The notes under the pieces are model-generated. The model saw nothing but the letters and a program-made list of their open reading frames with translations, had not been told where the DNA came from and ran no database searches. The translations under genes and the position numbers were made by a program. A DNA stretch of 60,000 nt, from positions 9,859,070 to 9,919,069 of the forward strand of contig NC_064038.1 of assembly GCF_932526225.1 (NCBI RefSeq). Direction: 5' to 3'. Shown here one piece after another: positions 25,501 to 36,700 of the stretch; the first letter of the stretch is position 1, and each line of letters begins with the position of its first letter. The DNA comes from Nematostella vectensis. Taxonomy: Eukaryota > Cnidaria > Anthozoa > Actiniaria > Edwardsiidae.

Positions 25501-27280
25501 CAAAGAATCTCTGAATCTGTACATCAATATCTTTTAAAGGACCTTTTAGTCGGAACATATTATTCAGATCGTTTTATTATCCGAGGTTTTTTTTTTATTA
25601 TTTTTACAGGGCCTGTCAAAAGAAGTATTTTTATTAAGAAAAAGCGATTTCTATACTATCTTAAAAACAAATACATTGCTTTATTAACAAACCTTAAACT
25701 ACTTTTCAGGTGGGCTTACTTTCAGATGGGTTGTTTTCCAAGTCACTATGTCATTACAGTATTGGTTTATTTGATATTTTATGATTTTTTTTTTTTCAGT
25801 TGGAGAGCATGGGGCGAAATGAGCTGGCTTCTAGATTAACACTAAACTGTGTTGACTCCTACGTTGAGCCCCAAAAGCTGCATGATGTCCCTATTACTAT
25901 CATAGATGTGAGTGGAATGATTTAAAATATTTCAAAAAGCAGAGTTAGGACTGTCTATCACCACAAAATGACAAACGATTGGCAACATGATGCAAAATTC
26001 GAAACCTCTTCATCCAACACTACCCATGAGTCGCATTTTCAATGCCACTTGAAAGCCAATAAATACGTGTCATGTTCTTACTTTGTTCTATATTCATGTT
26101 CAGAAAGAAATTGTTGAAAATAAAAAATAACCTATTCATACATGGGGCCCTTCGATCAAGCATACATGTGTAGCATTCTGTAAAAAAAAAAAAAAAATGG
26201 CCTTTTCTATGATCCCCGACTGATGTGGACTTTCCTATTGAAGGTTTTTGATGACTGCGCCTTATCCCAGCCAGTGAAGGACGAGTTGTACAAATGCTAT
26301 CCAGATGCCAAGAGAGCTCACCTCAAATCTGGAGGGAACTTTCCCTATCTCTGCCGTAGTGCTGATGTTAACCTCTATTTACAGGTACTTCATCTTACGG
26401 TCAACTACTCCTTTGTCATTGTTTGATTTAATATTGAAAACAAAGGTGACGAATTCGCTTACTTTCCACCAAAAACAATTGTGCTGTACTTATTTAGCAA
26501 ATGAAATAGAGAATATCGCAGCAAAATCATTCAGTGTATGTAAATGTTCCTTTTTTCACGCTTCCTCATTCACAGCTGACAGAGGTCAATTGCAAAACAT
26601 GGGCGCATCTTCAGATAAATACACACCCCCACACAGCTGACAAACTCAGCTGGTCTCTTCATGCTTCTTGTAAAGTGTACTTAGGGACATGACGGAAAAG
26701 CGTTGCGCATGCGCTCTGGGAAGTTTACTAAAGAAGCCGCGATTTTGCCCAATGGCCGTCAGTCCATCGCATTCCTGACTAATTTATCTATTCAGAAAAC
26801 TAATACTGAGAGGCCGAAATGCGCACCTCCAAGTTTTTGGCTTTTTCGGTGTTTTTTCCTTTCTATTTATGAATAATAAAGCGAACGCAACTAATTTCAT
26901 TGACACTTTAAAAAGTCGAATCAAAATATAAAATGTAACATTTCTTTTTTTGTCATTACTCGCTAAGTACCTTATTTTAAACATTATCACGTCATGTCGA
27001 ACCTTGGAAATTTGTGGTTCGCATTTTCGATGCCCTCGAAAAAAATATATTTTGCTTTTTGTTTAAACATACACGAACGTGCTGCATTTCAATTGCTCAA
27101 AAATATAAACGACGCGACAACTGAGATTGTATATGTTTTTGCTGCTTTCAGATTCACTTGCGCCAGTTCCTAGGCACACGGTACAGTGCCATAGACTCCA
27201 AATACTTGACAGAGGAAGATCTGGAAGCTTGTAACCTTGTTTCTACTCCGTCTACTCTTACCTCCCCTGCTAATTTGTAA
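22563..27280 (+). CDS. SPG21: Maspardin (SPG21 / ACP33), alpha/beta-hydrolase-fold protein
   Basis: Exons 22563-22634, 23173-23334, 23909-23989, 24359-24504, 25123-25231, 25800-25907, 26244-26384 and 27152-27280 join in frame to 315 aa, close to the ~308 aa of vertebrate maspardin. Diagnostic segments are [20 protein letters not shown] (exon 2), [18 protein letters not shown] across exons 3-4 (nucleophile-elbow Ser112), [10 protein letters not shown]...SYVEP (exon 6) and [18 protein letters not shown] (exon 7). Maspardin binds CD4 and acts on late endosomes/trans-Golgi membranes; human loss causes Mast syndrome (SPG21). All introns are phase 0 except intron 4 (phase 2). Donors match consensus except intron 3, which uses GTTCTG. 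The N-terminal 24 residues are the least conserved, as expected. No poly(A) signal is obvious in the first kilobase downstream. Confidence 0.97.
25360..25381 (+). repeat. C10-A tract in an SPG21 intron
   Basis: A run of ten C passes directly into a run of A (13-14). It sits at the right edge of a short C/G-rich repeat that starts near 25278 in the intron after exon 5. Confidence 0.8.
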
Positions 27281-27284
27281 TTAG

Positions 27285-27448
27285 GAATTCATGGTAGTTT
27301 CTTGGTGTTACGGAGCACCAGCACCAAAAACACAATTGAAAAAAAGCCAAAAACAAATACCTTAAAACGAGACAATGGAATAGAGTACAAAGGCCTTGAG
27401 CACCAAAAACAAAGCTCTCCGTAACACCAAGGAATACCCGAATTCATG
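27285..27448. mobile_element. MITE-like element with ~30-bp inverted repeats, just after SPG21
   Basis: GAATTCATGG...CTTGGTGTTACGGAG (27285-27315) is mirrored by CTCTCCGTAACACCAAGG...GAATTCATG (27415-27448). The centre is A-rich. It begins five bases after the SPG21 stop codon, so it would be transcribed as part of the 3'UTR. Confidence 0.7.
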
Positions 27449-28023
27449 CAATCAAACAATGTAGCGTAGAAAAGGGATTGTTAGTACTAAACCCACCCGT
27501 CCCCTACGAGGGGAGGGTGGAGGTAGAGATGACATAGGATATTTAGCTTGAGTACAGACTCTGGTAAGATAAAACAGAGAGGGTGTTTAGGTATAAATGG
27601 CCTCGGATTTTAAGGCAGACTGAATAGGTGTGGGGTTCGGTCGACAAGTATACGTACTGTGAAGAGAATGGGGAGTGCATAAACTTTGTAATATTATGGG
27701 AAGAACGGAGATGGCCTTAGCTTTGTGGTGGTGAGCGGGGAGGAAGGGTATAGCTTCCGCCAACCAGGTCACTTTAATATGTGGAATAACATCACCAACA
27801 TGCGATCTAAAGATTACATATGTTACTGCGGATTTCGGTATTCTTCCGAAATCCAACAGCTAAATCGCCTCTTGGCTGCTGTAATTTAAGATACTTGGAG
27901 CGGTCTCATTGGACTGAGATGGTCTCCAACCATGCAACTTCTCCGCAAGGCGCTATAAAAAAGTGATATTGTAACCGTTAGTTCAAACTAAGAAAGAAAT
28001 TATTGACAAGGAATCGCAGCAAC

Positions 28024-28175
28024 GGCGTAGCCAGGATTTTTGACAGGAGGGTGGCCAAAAGGCCCTTTCGAGGCATTTTCTCCTGTATTTTAGACAATGT
28101 CTCATACATTTATTGTATTTTTGGCTGCTAAAAGGGGGGGCCCGGGCCCCCTTGGCCACCCCCCTGGCTACGCCC
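28024..28175. mobile_element. Short non-autonomous element, family A, copy 1
   Basis: Bounded by GGCGTAGCCAGG and CCTGGCTACGCC, perfect 12-bp inverted ends. The body contains AAAAGGCCCTTTCGAGGC, CTCATACATTTATTGTATTT and GGCTGCTAAAAGGGGG. A second copy at 46823-46968 matches along its whole length, so this is a dispersed family and not a local hairpin. Confidence 0.8.
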
Positions 28176-29750
28176 CTGCGCAGTAACACATCAAAAAGGC
28201 CAGACCGTGCGTAGCAAATATAAAGAGACTATAGCATTATTTTTTTAGACGTATTTTGAGATTAATGTCCAAGGTTTTTTTTTTTTACAGATGCAATACA
28301 TTAATGTCAATTCAATGTCTTCTCTCTTACACCCTTCAAGGTGTATAATCGGTGGGCGTATAGAAGAATTCGACAATTTGGGGTTGTCGTAAGAAAATTT
28401 CTAATTGTATTTCAATATGAACTTGAAGATTCAAAATTTTCCAAATTCTTGTTGACGATGTAAAATGGTCAAGAAATAATCGCTTATTTTATACTATCTA
28501 TTTCATAAATGATTTTTTTACATAATATGTAGCACAGCGCCTAACTTCGATAGAGGCGACTTGCACAAACATGTTTACTAAACCTGTTGCTAGGTTAGTA
28601 AGCGGCTGTACATAGGCTGTCACTCAAGTCACGTGATTAGCTAGTGCAAGACGTCTATTGCTAAGCACGCAAGATTGTGTAAATGATGTTTGTAATAAAG
28701 CGATAATTGAATTATATAAAGAGTTGATCACAGTCATTTGCCTAGCCTGCGTAGCGAGCCGCTACCCAGGCTATCACTTGCCGGGGAATGGATATTTTCT
28801 GGAACTACACAATGTGCCACTCCTTGAAGGATTCTGGAGCCATATCAACCAGGGGGAGGGTGGCGATCAATATGTAGAATCAGTTACAGGAAAAAGGGGT
28901 GTTTGGGAAGGCTTAGGGTATTAGAACCAGACGACGAGGTAGAATCAGTTTGTAGGGGATGTTTGGTGAGGTGTGGCTTTTAGAATCAGTTGGGAATATT
29001 CGGTGAGGTAAGGCAAACCAAGCACATTATAAGTAAATTTTAACAATATGATGAAAGAGATGAAATACAGTAACAACAGGTTAAGTTGAGACTTATACTT
29101 TTATTTATCTTTATTTTCAGGAACTCTGTTGTGATTTTCAAGCAATTTCGCGAGTTTATCAGATACCCTCTTACGAAGCCATACAAACACTGTATTTCAT
29201 CTCTTTTATCATACAGTAAAAATTTACTTATAATGTACTTGGGCTGCCTGTGATGGGATGCGTGAAAGTTCGATTCTCCCAAATAAAAAACAACAAATAA
29301 AACAAGACGAGTCTGGCAGGACCTATGCTTACTTTTTATGTAACCCTTATGTACAATAATTTTCCCCCTTTTCTAAAATATATAATACTTTACTTTTACA
29401 AATGGCTACGTATACATAACATGACGCACTCTACTATTTTAAACATAATTAATTATAGATTTATATAGTTTCATTTGATAGGAGTATTTAGTAGCTGACA
29501 AAGGCCCTATGTGCCGCCAGGCACGAGGAGGACTGGTAACCGGTAACATTCAGTAGCTGAATATATTACAAGCATCTAAAAATAAGCAGCAGGGATGTGA
29601 CGTCACACACTATATATGCATTGTAGAAGCATGCATTTCTGATGTGACACATCATGACATCATCTTTGTTACCACGATTGTCTACATCCGTAGTTTCAGC
29701 AGCATATGTTTCCTGTGGTCGTGACGTCAAAGTATTTAATCATTACATCA
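28176..29750. other. Intergenic spacer between SPG21 and KIAA0825; no gene seen
   Basis: Apart from the inverted repeat at 29020-29240, nothing gene-like was found. A stretch near 28870-29010 repeats AGAATCAGTT three times with GGTGTTTGG/GATGTTTGG segments. AATAAA at 28694-28699 is a distant candidate SPG21 poly(A) signal (1.4 kb from the stop), with little support. Confidence 0.45.
29020..29240. mobile_element. MITE-like element with 51-bp inverted arms
   Basis: 29020-29070 (AAGCACATTATAAGTAAATT...GATGAAATACAG) is nearly the exact reverse complement of 29190-29240. The ~119-bp centre shows no coding potential. No target-site duplication is evident. Confidence 0.75.
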
Positions 29751-29751
29751 T

Positions 29752-30316
29752 TCCTCCGATGGTCGGGACGGCTCATCAGCATTTCACTACATAGCCACCA
29801 TACATTCCTTTGATAATCGTGACAGCTCATCAGCATATCACTACATCGCCACCATACATTATTCCTCCGATTGTCGGGACGGCTCATCAGCATATCACTA
29901 CATCGCCACCATACATTATTCCTCCGATGGTCGGGACTGCTCATCAGCATATCACTACATCGCCACCATAGATCATTCCTCCGATGGTCGGGACGGCTCA
30001 TCAGCATATCACTACATCGCCACCATACATCATTCCTACGATGGTCGGGACTGCTCATCAGCATATCACTACATCGCCACCATAGATCATTCCTCCGATG
30101 GTCGGGACGGCTCATCAGCATATCACTACATCGCCACCATACATTATTCCTCCGATGGTCGGAACTGCTCATCAGCATATCACTACATCGCCACCATACA
30201 TCATTCCTCCGATGGTCGGGACGGCTCATCAGCATACCACTACATCGCCACCATACATCATTCCCCCGATGGTCGGGACGGCTCATCAGCATACCACTAC
30301 ATCGCCACCAGAGTCT
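29752..30316. repeat. 57-bp minisatellite downstream of KIAA0825, about 10 copies
   Basis: A 57-bp unit contains CCGATGGTCGGGACGGCTC, ATCAGCATATCACTACATCG and CCACCATACATCATTCCT, with few differences between copies. Since 57 is a multiple of 3, both strands stay open as 19-residue repeats. There is no start context, splice site or conservation argument, so I do not call a protein. It lies in the 3' flank, or possibly the 3'UTR, of KIAA0825. Confidence 0.95.
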
Positions 30317-30770
30317 CCAGTACCTTCAAAATCTTGTCAGTATCTGCTATCGAGAACTCGTGACGTCATACAGACATATCCTGACGTCACTTCTTCGTCG
30401 CCACCAACGTCTTTAGTACCAGCAGTACCACAGGCTTACCATCCTTCCGTTGTTATCATCAGAATTATTTCCCGTAAATAATTACAAAATAAAGGTCGAA
30501 TGAAATCTCATAAAGTTATCTTTGATGTCAATAAATCGTAAAAAAAATCGAAATAGACAACTTATGAAATTTCATTGATGATAACAACGGGAGGATGGTA
30601 AGCCTGTGGCAGTACCTTTATCTATATCTTTATCAACGTCATTTCTTCGTCGCAAGCAGTGTCTTTAGTACCTAAAGTACCCTTATCAATATCTTGTCAG
30701 CTTCTGCCATGGAGAAGTCGTGACAAACAGATCATGACGTCACTTCTTCGTCGCCACGTGTATCTTCGGT
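30316..30770. repeat. Degenerate repeat spanning the KIAA0825 stop codon and 3' flank
   Basis: CACTTCTTCGTCGCCACC...GTCTTTAGTACC occurs near 30388, 30638 (CATTTCTTCGTCGCAAGC) and 30741 (GCCACGTGTATCTTCGGTGT), and CTTGTCAGYWTCTGCYAT...GAGAAGTCGTGAC occurs near 30333 and 30692. The rightmost copy encodes the last residues of KIAA0825; the others lie past its stop codon. The 182-bp element at 30428-30609 is inserted between copies. Confidence 0.65.
30428..30609. mobile_element. 182-bp MITE with 34-bp inverted repeats and a 5-bp CAGTA duplication
   Basis: CCACAGGCTTACCATCC...ATCATCA (30428-30461) is the reverse complement, with one difference, of 30576-30609. CAGTA at 30423-30427 is repeated directly after the element at 30610-30614, consistent with a target-site duplication. 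An inner inverted pair (GAATGAAATCTCATAAAGTT and AACTTATGAAATTTCATT) lengthens the hairpin. Confidence 0.85.
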
Positions 30771-33700
30771 GTCAATTGTACCTTCAGTCGCAGCTTCAGC
30801 GGGCTCTGCTACCCCATAGAAACTCTTTAGTTTGTGGACCAAGTCTTTCTGGTCTTCGTCGAGGTATTTACTCTCTTCGTGCATCTCGCTACGATTAAAC
30901 ACCAGGGTCCTTACGCTGTTAGATGGCAGAGAGAGACTGGAGAGTAGCGTTCCCCAGTCGATTGGGAACGAGGCGATCTTCTCTTGATCGAAAGCCCATT
31001 CCCCTATAAGTGCGTGCCTCTTCAGCGGATTAAAAGAGTCGCGGTCTTGCGCTGTGGTCTGGGTACGAGTGGGTTCTGGCGGTAGAATATGACCAGGGAC
31101 AATGACGAGATTCATCAGCCAGTTCTATAGACGCAAGAGTAATAATAAATAGAAAAAAATAATGATAATAAAACAAATAAACATATATGTCACGCTCTCC
31201 CAAGGATTTCTACTCAGAGTGGGGGACATTAACATTTATGAATGTGATAATCACATAACATTACAATCTCTAAAACTTTTGAATTTCTAATGATAAAACA
31301 TGTTCCTTCAAGGTAAAAAAATAACTATACCCTAGGACCAGACTGCTCTCAAATACACCCCCCCCCCCCCCCAAAAAAAAAAAAAACACACACACACAGA
31401 CACAAAAACGGTTTTAATAAAGCGATTTAGACACAGAAATAATACTATTTCAATGTAATAATAAATTTGAGGGCTTTTAAACCCTTCAAAGGACTGCTGT
31501 ATTCCAATGTCATAATGGCCGGAAATGGAATGAAAAGATGACGTAGGGGAAGGTGGGGGGGGGGGGGGGGGGGTACTAACCTTATTTTCCACAAGGAATC
31601 TGTAAATATGCGCCAAAGCCGCCTCACCTGACCAAGAGAGAGTGAACATCAACTACATGATACAAAATGAAAGGTGCCACCAAACCACCATAAAATCCAG
31701 AGAGAAATAACGAGTTTCAGTGATTCTCTTATTGTGGCCCTTTATTTTGGGGTTCCTAGGCATGGTACCAAAAATGGTCCCATTGCGTCATGATGGCCCA
31801 ACAGTACCTTGCGACAACAGGTCCCAAAATGATCCCAAGACATTGCTCTATCATTCTATCATTCTATGCACCTAGAATGTGTAGGAGGTGTGCAGCGAAA
31901 TGCATTTTCTGGGCCCTTCTGTCAAAATAGCTTCCAGTCTATTTGTACGGTAGCTACAGGGACTGCGTATCGGTGCTAAAAGGAAGGGGTCTGCGGGCGA
32001 GGGAAAAAATAGATGGATCCGTGGGAGAGGGACCGCGAGTCATTCGGTATTCCTACTACCTGTATCTAGAATGTTAACCTCATCTGCCTTATCCGTTAAA
32101 TTGGCTGCGTCATCACCACATTACAAAACCTAAAGCTAAATTCACCTTCGCAAACATCAGAAAAACAATTGAGGCAACGTTTCACACCTTTGCTTGATTG
32201 AAGTAAACCTGACGCAGTGTTCCGGAAGTGAAGGTTTGTTATTTCTTCATGAATGGATTCTGTCGGGAAATCCTCGAATTCCCTAATGGCAAAACAAACA
32301 ACATATATAAAACCGATTACTTAAAGCGAAATACTTGCTCGGATACTAAGTGACCGATTGCATGACTTACTTGCTCGAATACCAAGTGACCGATTGCATG
32401 ACTTACTTGCTCGAATACCAAGTGACCGATTGCATGACTTACTTGCTCGAATACCAAGTGACCGATTGCATGACTTACTTGCTCGAATACCAAGTGACCG
32501 ATTGCATGACTTACTTGCTCGAATACCAAGTGACCGATTGCATGACTTACTTGCTCGAATACCAAGTGACCGCGATTGCATGACTTACTTTTTCAAATAT
32601 CACCTGACAGATTGCATGACTCACTGTCTCTAATATCACGTGACCGATTATTTGATTTACTTGTTCGTTAATCACGTGACCTACTTGCTGTTGATGACGT
32701 CGGTGATCTGTTGCACGTGTCGAGTCAGCCAACCTTGGTTGGTCCTCACCATACCCTCCAGGTCAGTGGGGATCATCGGATCCTCACTCAAATCTGATTC
32801 ACCGCAAGGGACGGGCCATTAGTTAGGCGATTAGAGATTAAGTGGAAACAAAAAAACTTCACAGGGGCAGATCTAGCTTTTCGCAAAAGGGGGGGGGTTT
32901 GGCTCAGTGAGAAAGGGGGTAGGTTTTTTTATTATTCTTGTTACGTATGGCTTTCTGGCAGCCCAAAGGGGGGGGGGGTTAAATAAACCCCCTAAACCCT
33001 CCCCCTAGATCCGCTACTGCTTCAACCGTAGCGGATCTAGGGGGCGGATCTACCTGAAGAAAAAACTTGTAAAATTTGTAAAAATAAATTAATTATTAAA
33101 TAAATGGATGAATGAATGACAGTATCGTCCTCCCACACACTCTTATCCTACTAGATGAAACATTGAATGTTAATTATACTTCGCAGCGAAAAACCTGACC
33201 ACTATTGTTTCAATATCCATTCAAAAAGTATATTAAAATAAAAATTTGAGTTGCGCGAAAATTGAATATTGCACATATTTTCCCGCGCGTAGTGGTGGTA
33301 CGATAACGTCAAGTTATGTACAGTAACATGAGGCATATGCTTCATTCACTCCAAGACCATGTTTAGTTAAACAAGGTTTTTCTTTGCCGGATAACTTGCG
33401 AAGATTCTCATTGTGTTGAATTCTTACTAACTAAATGATCACTTAGTTACATGTACAGCACAGTCTATTCAGTTTTGTTCTTGGTTCTGTCCATTCTTGG
33501 GAGATTGAGATTTAAACCAGTTTAATTAAACCACCTTTAAACTGGTTTAATTCCGGTTTTGAATGCGGTAACACAGCTTATATCACAGGCGCGTACACAG
33601 GGGGGTTGGGGGGGGGGGGGGTGTTGGCGGCCAAGAAGTGGGCCTTTACTTATTAAGGAATCTTCAAATACTATGCTTTGTCCATATGACCACCTACGAC

Positions 33701-36700
33701 TGCGCACCCCCTCCCCCCCTCGGCCAATCCTGGGAATCTGGAGACACGTCTGTATTATGTTAATTGCCTCACCTGCACTGTTCATCTGATTGGTTAGAAC
33801 AAACCACGTGAGCTCAGCAAAGGTCTCTACTGTACTGAGTGCAGAAGGCGTGGACTGCAACTCACAATATGAGCCCACGATATCAGCATCTAGAAGCCAG
33901 CGATATATCAACGCACTAAACACCTGTGAAAAGCATTGAGTACCGTCATTGCATACTTATTATATTTGTCAATTAAAGTTTTACAAGATTTCCTGACGAA
34001 TTATTCATACACACTTGACGTTACTTGCATTATTAATGTGACTATTAACAAATTATTATTTCTCCAACTTTATTGAGTCAACAACAATAATTACTACTAT
34101 ATTCAGAGACAATAAAATTAAAAAAAAAATCATACAAAACAAACAACTCAAGAGGTGCAACGGGACACGCAATCCCATGTGGGGCACTACACTTAGGATC
34201 AATCAACTAAATTAAACAAATGACAAAATCACTCTGTGGCATGCACGGATAGGTAAAAGAAGCCACGTGCAAGGAACTTCAATGTCAAATGTAGTGAAGA
34301 GATCTACAACATTTAGATCTTTGAAAAGCAGTAGGAAAAGTGATCGGCTCAGCTAGGGTACAGATTTGATACCATTAGGGTAATTCTATCAAAATTAGAG
34401 GCCTGGGAGAGTATGAGTTCAGATTTATTTTTGGTTTTGAGTAGAAGAAAGAAGAAGTAGAAAAGACAAGAGAACAAAAAACATGAAAATAGCTATATCT
34501 TTATCTAAGTAATGACGAGTAAAGTCAGTGGCATGTAAAAAGCGTTCAGTCTTGTCTCAAGATGCGTTTCAAAAAATATTTTTTTTACAATAGACGTTCC
34601 ACTTCCAGATATCCTTCACCGGGCACCTGTTACCCAAACCCACCCATGACTACTGTACCTCTCATTCCCCCCCCCCCCTTCTCACGCAGGGGCCTAGGTA
34701 CGAATACCCCCCCCCCCCCTAACCAATATCCCTAACATAAGAGAAGGGTAAACGGCTTACCTTTATCCCTGCAGATTTCTTTCCAGAGTCCATACTCTTG
34801 GAATCTAAGGAGTCTATAAAAATAACCGAAAAGGTTGATTATATCTACAGTTTTCTAAAATTTATGTTGTTACCGTATAGAGGATTCAGCAGGAAACTAC
34901 AACGGGCGAGGTTGTTGGCTCCTGGATCGTAAGCGTCAAAGCCAATTTGGTCTGTAGTGGTCTGGGCCGAAAACCGTTTGGCTTGTACCTTGGAGTTTGT
35001 AGAAGAACTGGAACACAACTGCAGGGATGGTATTCAGACTGTCTGTAAGACTGACAATCAGGTCTCGCAGAGCACTGAAGATGATCTCGGTTTTGCCTGG
35101 AAAGAAATCCAAAACTAAGTGGATAGCAGCACCTGCAAGTGTACATATAAAACAAACAAACAAACAAACAAACCACGTGGTTCAGCGCTTCTCGCAGCTC
35201 GTTTGGAGGGACATCCACATGGCAACGAGCTCATGTGGGTAAAGCTAAAAGACGGACTTCCTCTCTTTTCCTGCTGACACAGTCGCCTCACAGAGGGACC
35301 GAGAAACCTACAAGAGGAAGAGCTTTAGCTTCGCGAATGAGACTGTAGGGGGGGGGGGGGGGAGGGTACAAACCCTCCCCTAGCAGCCGACATACGGTGA
35401 ACAACAGTTCCATACACTTACCGCATTTGAGCTGCTTGAGGGGGGTATCAAATTTTAACACAATTTAAAATGCCTTAAGGGGGCCTTTGATTACTTTACT
35501 GCTCTTGTCAAAACAACCTTAAATACGTTCATAAGTTTACAAAACAATCTTTTACCTTGTAAGGTATGGCTTTAAGGTGTCAAACAAAAGTTTCAACCAG
35601 ACAGGGCTCTGAAAAGCATGAAAATTGCAGCTTATAACTAAAAAAATATATAAAATGTAGTATATAGAATTAAGTGAAAAATCATCACTAAAAATATATA
35701 AAATGTAGTATATAGAATTAAGTGAAAAATCATCACTAAAAGTATATAAAATGTAGTATATAGAATTAAGTGAAAAATCATGAGCTCATGGGACCTAACC
35801 TGCACATGCAAATACTACATTTCAAAACCTGGATTCATTTCGTTTCATTTATCCCTGTTATCTTTTTCCTAAGAGGCTAGGCGTGTTACGAAGCATTAGG
35901 GACCCTAAGCAACGAAGATGGCAACGTGAACGACGACGGCAGAAAACAATGGAATTTGATTCAGAATTCAATAGCAGCACGCGAAAATGCGTTCTGTCTG
36001 ATACATTACAGCCGTTTGCCATCAAACCTTGGTGCGAAAACTCCGACTTTCACGGTCAATTGAAGACGCGGACGTTTGCACTTTAAACTCCTCTAACCAC
36101 GTTCGCTACTGTAGAAATAATGTCCTTAGTTTATTTTTATCTGTCTCTGACTATGTTTTTTTCTTATTCCATTGCAACTAAATTATAATTGATCGCCAAG
36201 CGCGAACACATCTTTTTCGATCTCGTTGTCCTAGTCGTCCTTATTGATTCGTTGTCCTAGCCGTCCCTATTGATTCGTTGTCCTTGTCGTCCCTATTGAT
36301 TCTTCATAGTGCGGCAGCATTTGCACCAAAACGTTACCTCTATCTTGCTAAGTGACTTGAGACTTGAGGTTTCAAACAGCTTCATGCTATCTTCCCTGTG
36401 GTCACATAGAAAAAATAATAAGGTAAGACATCGGCACTGAATGTTGGGTAGCTACCAATATCAGTAATTCAAGCCAATGCAAGCCAATTGCCTTAAAGTT
36501 CATGGGCAAGAATATCATTGGCATTCTCTTTCCTTTGTGGGCACGGCGCCTTCCTTTCAAATCTTAAAGGAACCGTACAATCGAGCAGAATTGAGAAGAA
36601 TCGAAAGATCTTTAAAAAAAAGCGATGCTGTATTATTTTGTGGGGTTTAAGATACAAAAACAATTTATTTGATAACGACGACAATAAAGATGATGACCAT

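Larger units (their letters stand above)
29598..30742. promoter_or_regulatory. Cluster of five CRE-like TGACGTCA palindromes
   Basis: Exact TGACGTCA octamers lie at 29598-29605, 29722-29729, 30361-30368, 30382-30389 and 30735-30742. This is the CREB/ATF consensus. Some copies belong to the degenerate repeat that overlaps the KIAA0825 C-terminal codons, so they may have spread by duplication and not by selection. Confidence 0.4.

Noticed and set aside
29696-30481. Open frames on both strands across the 57-bp array (RRNDVWWRCSDMLMS / SGRLISISLHRHHTS type)
   Set aside because: The 57-bp period is a multiple of 3, which keeps frames open without selection. No supporting gene structure.
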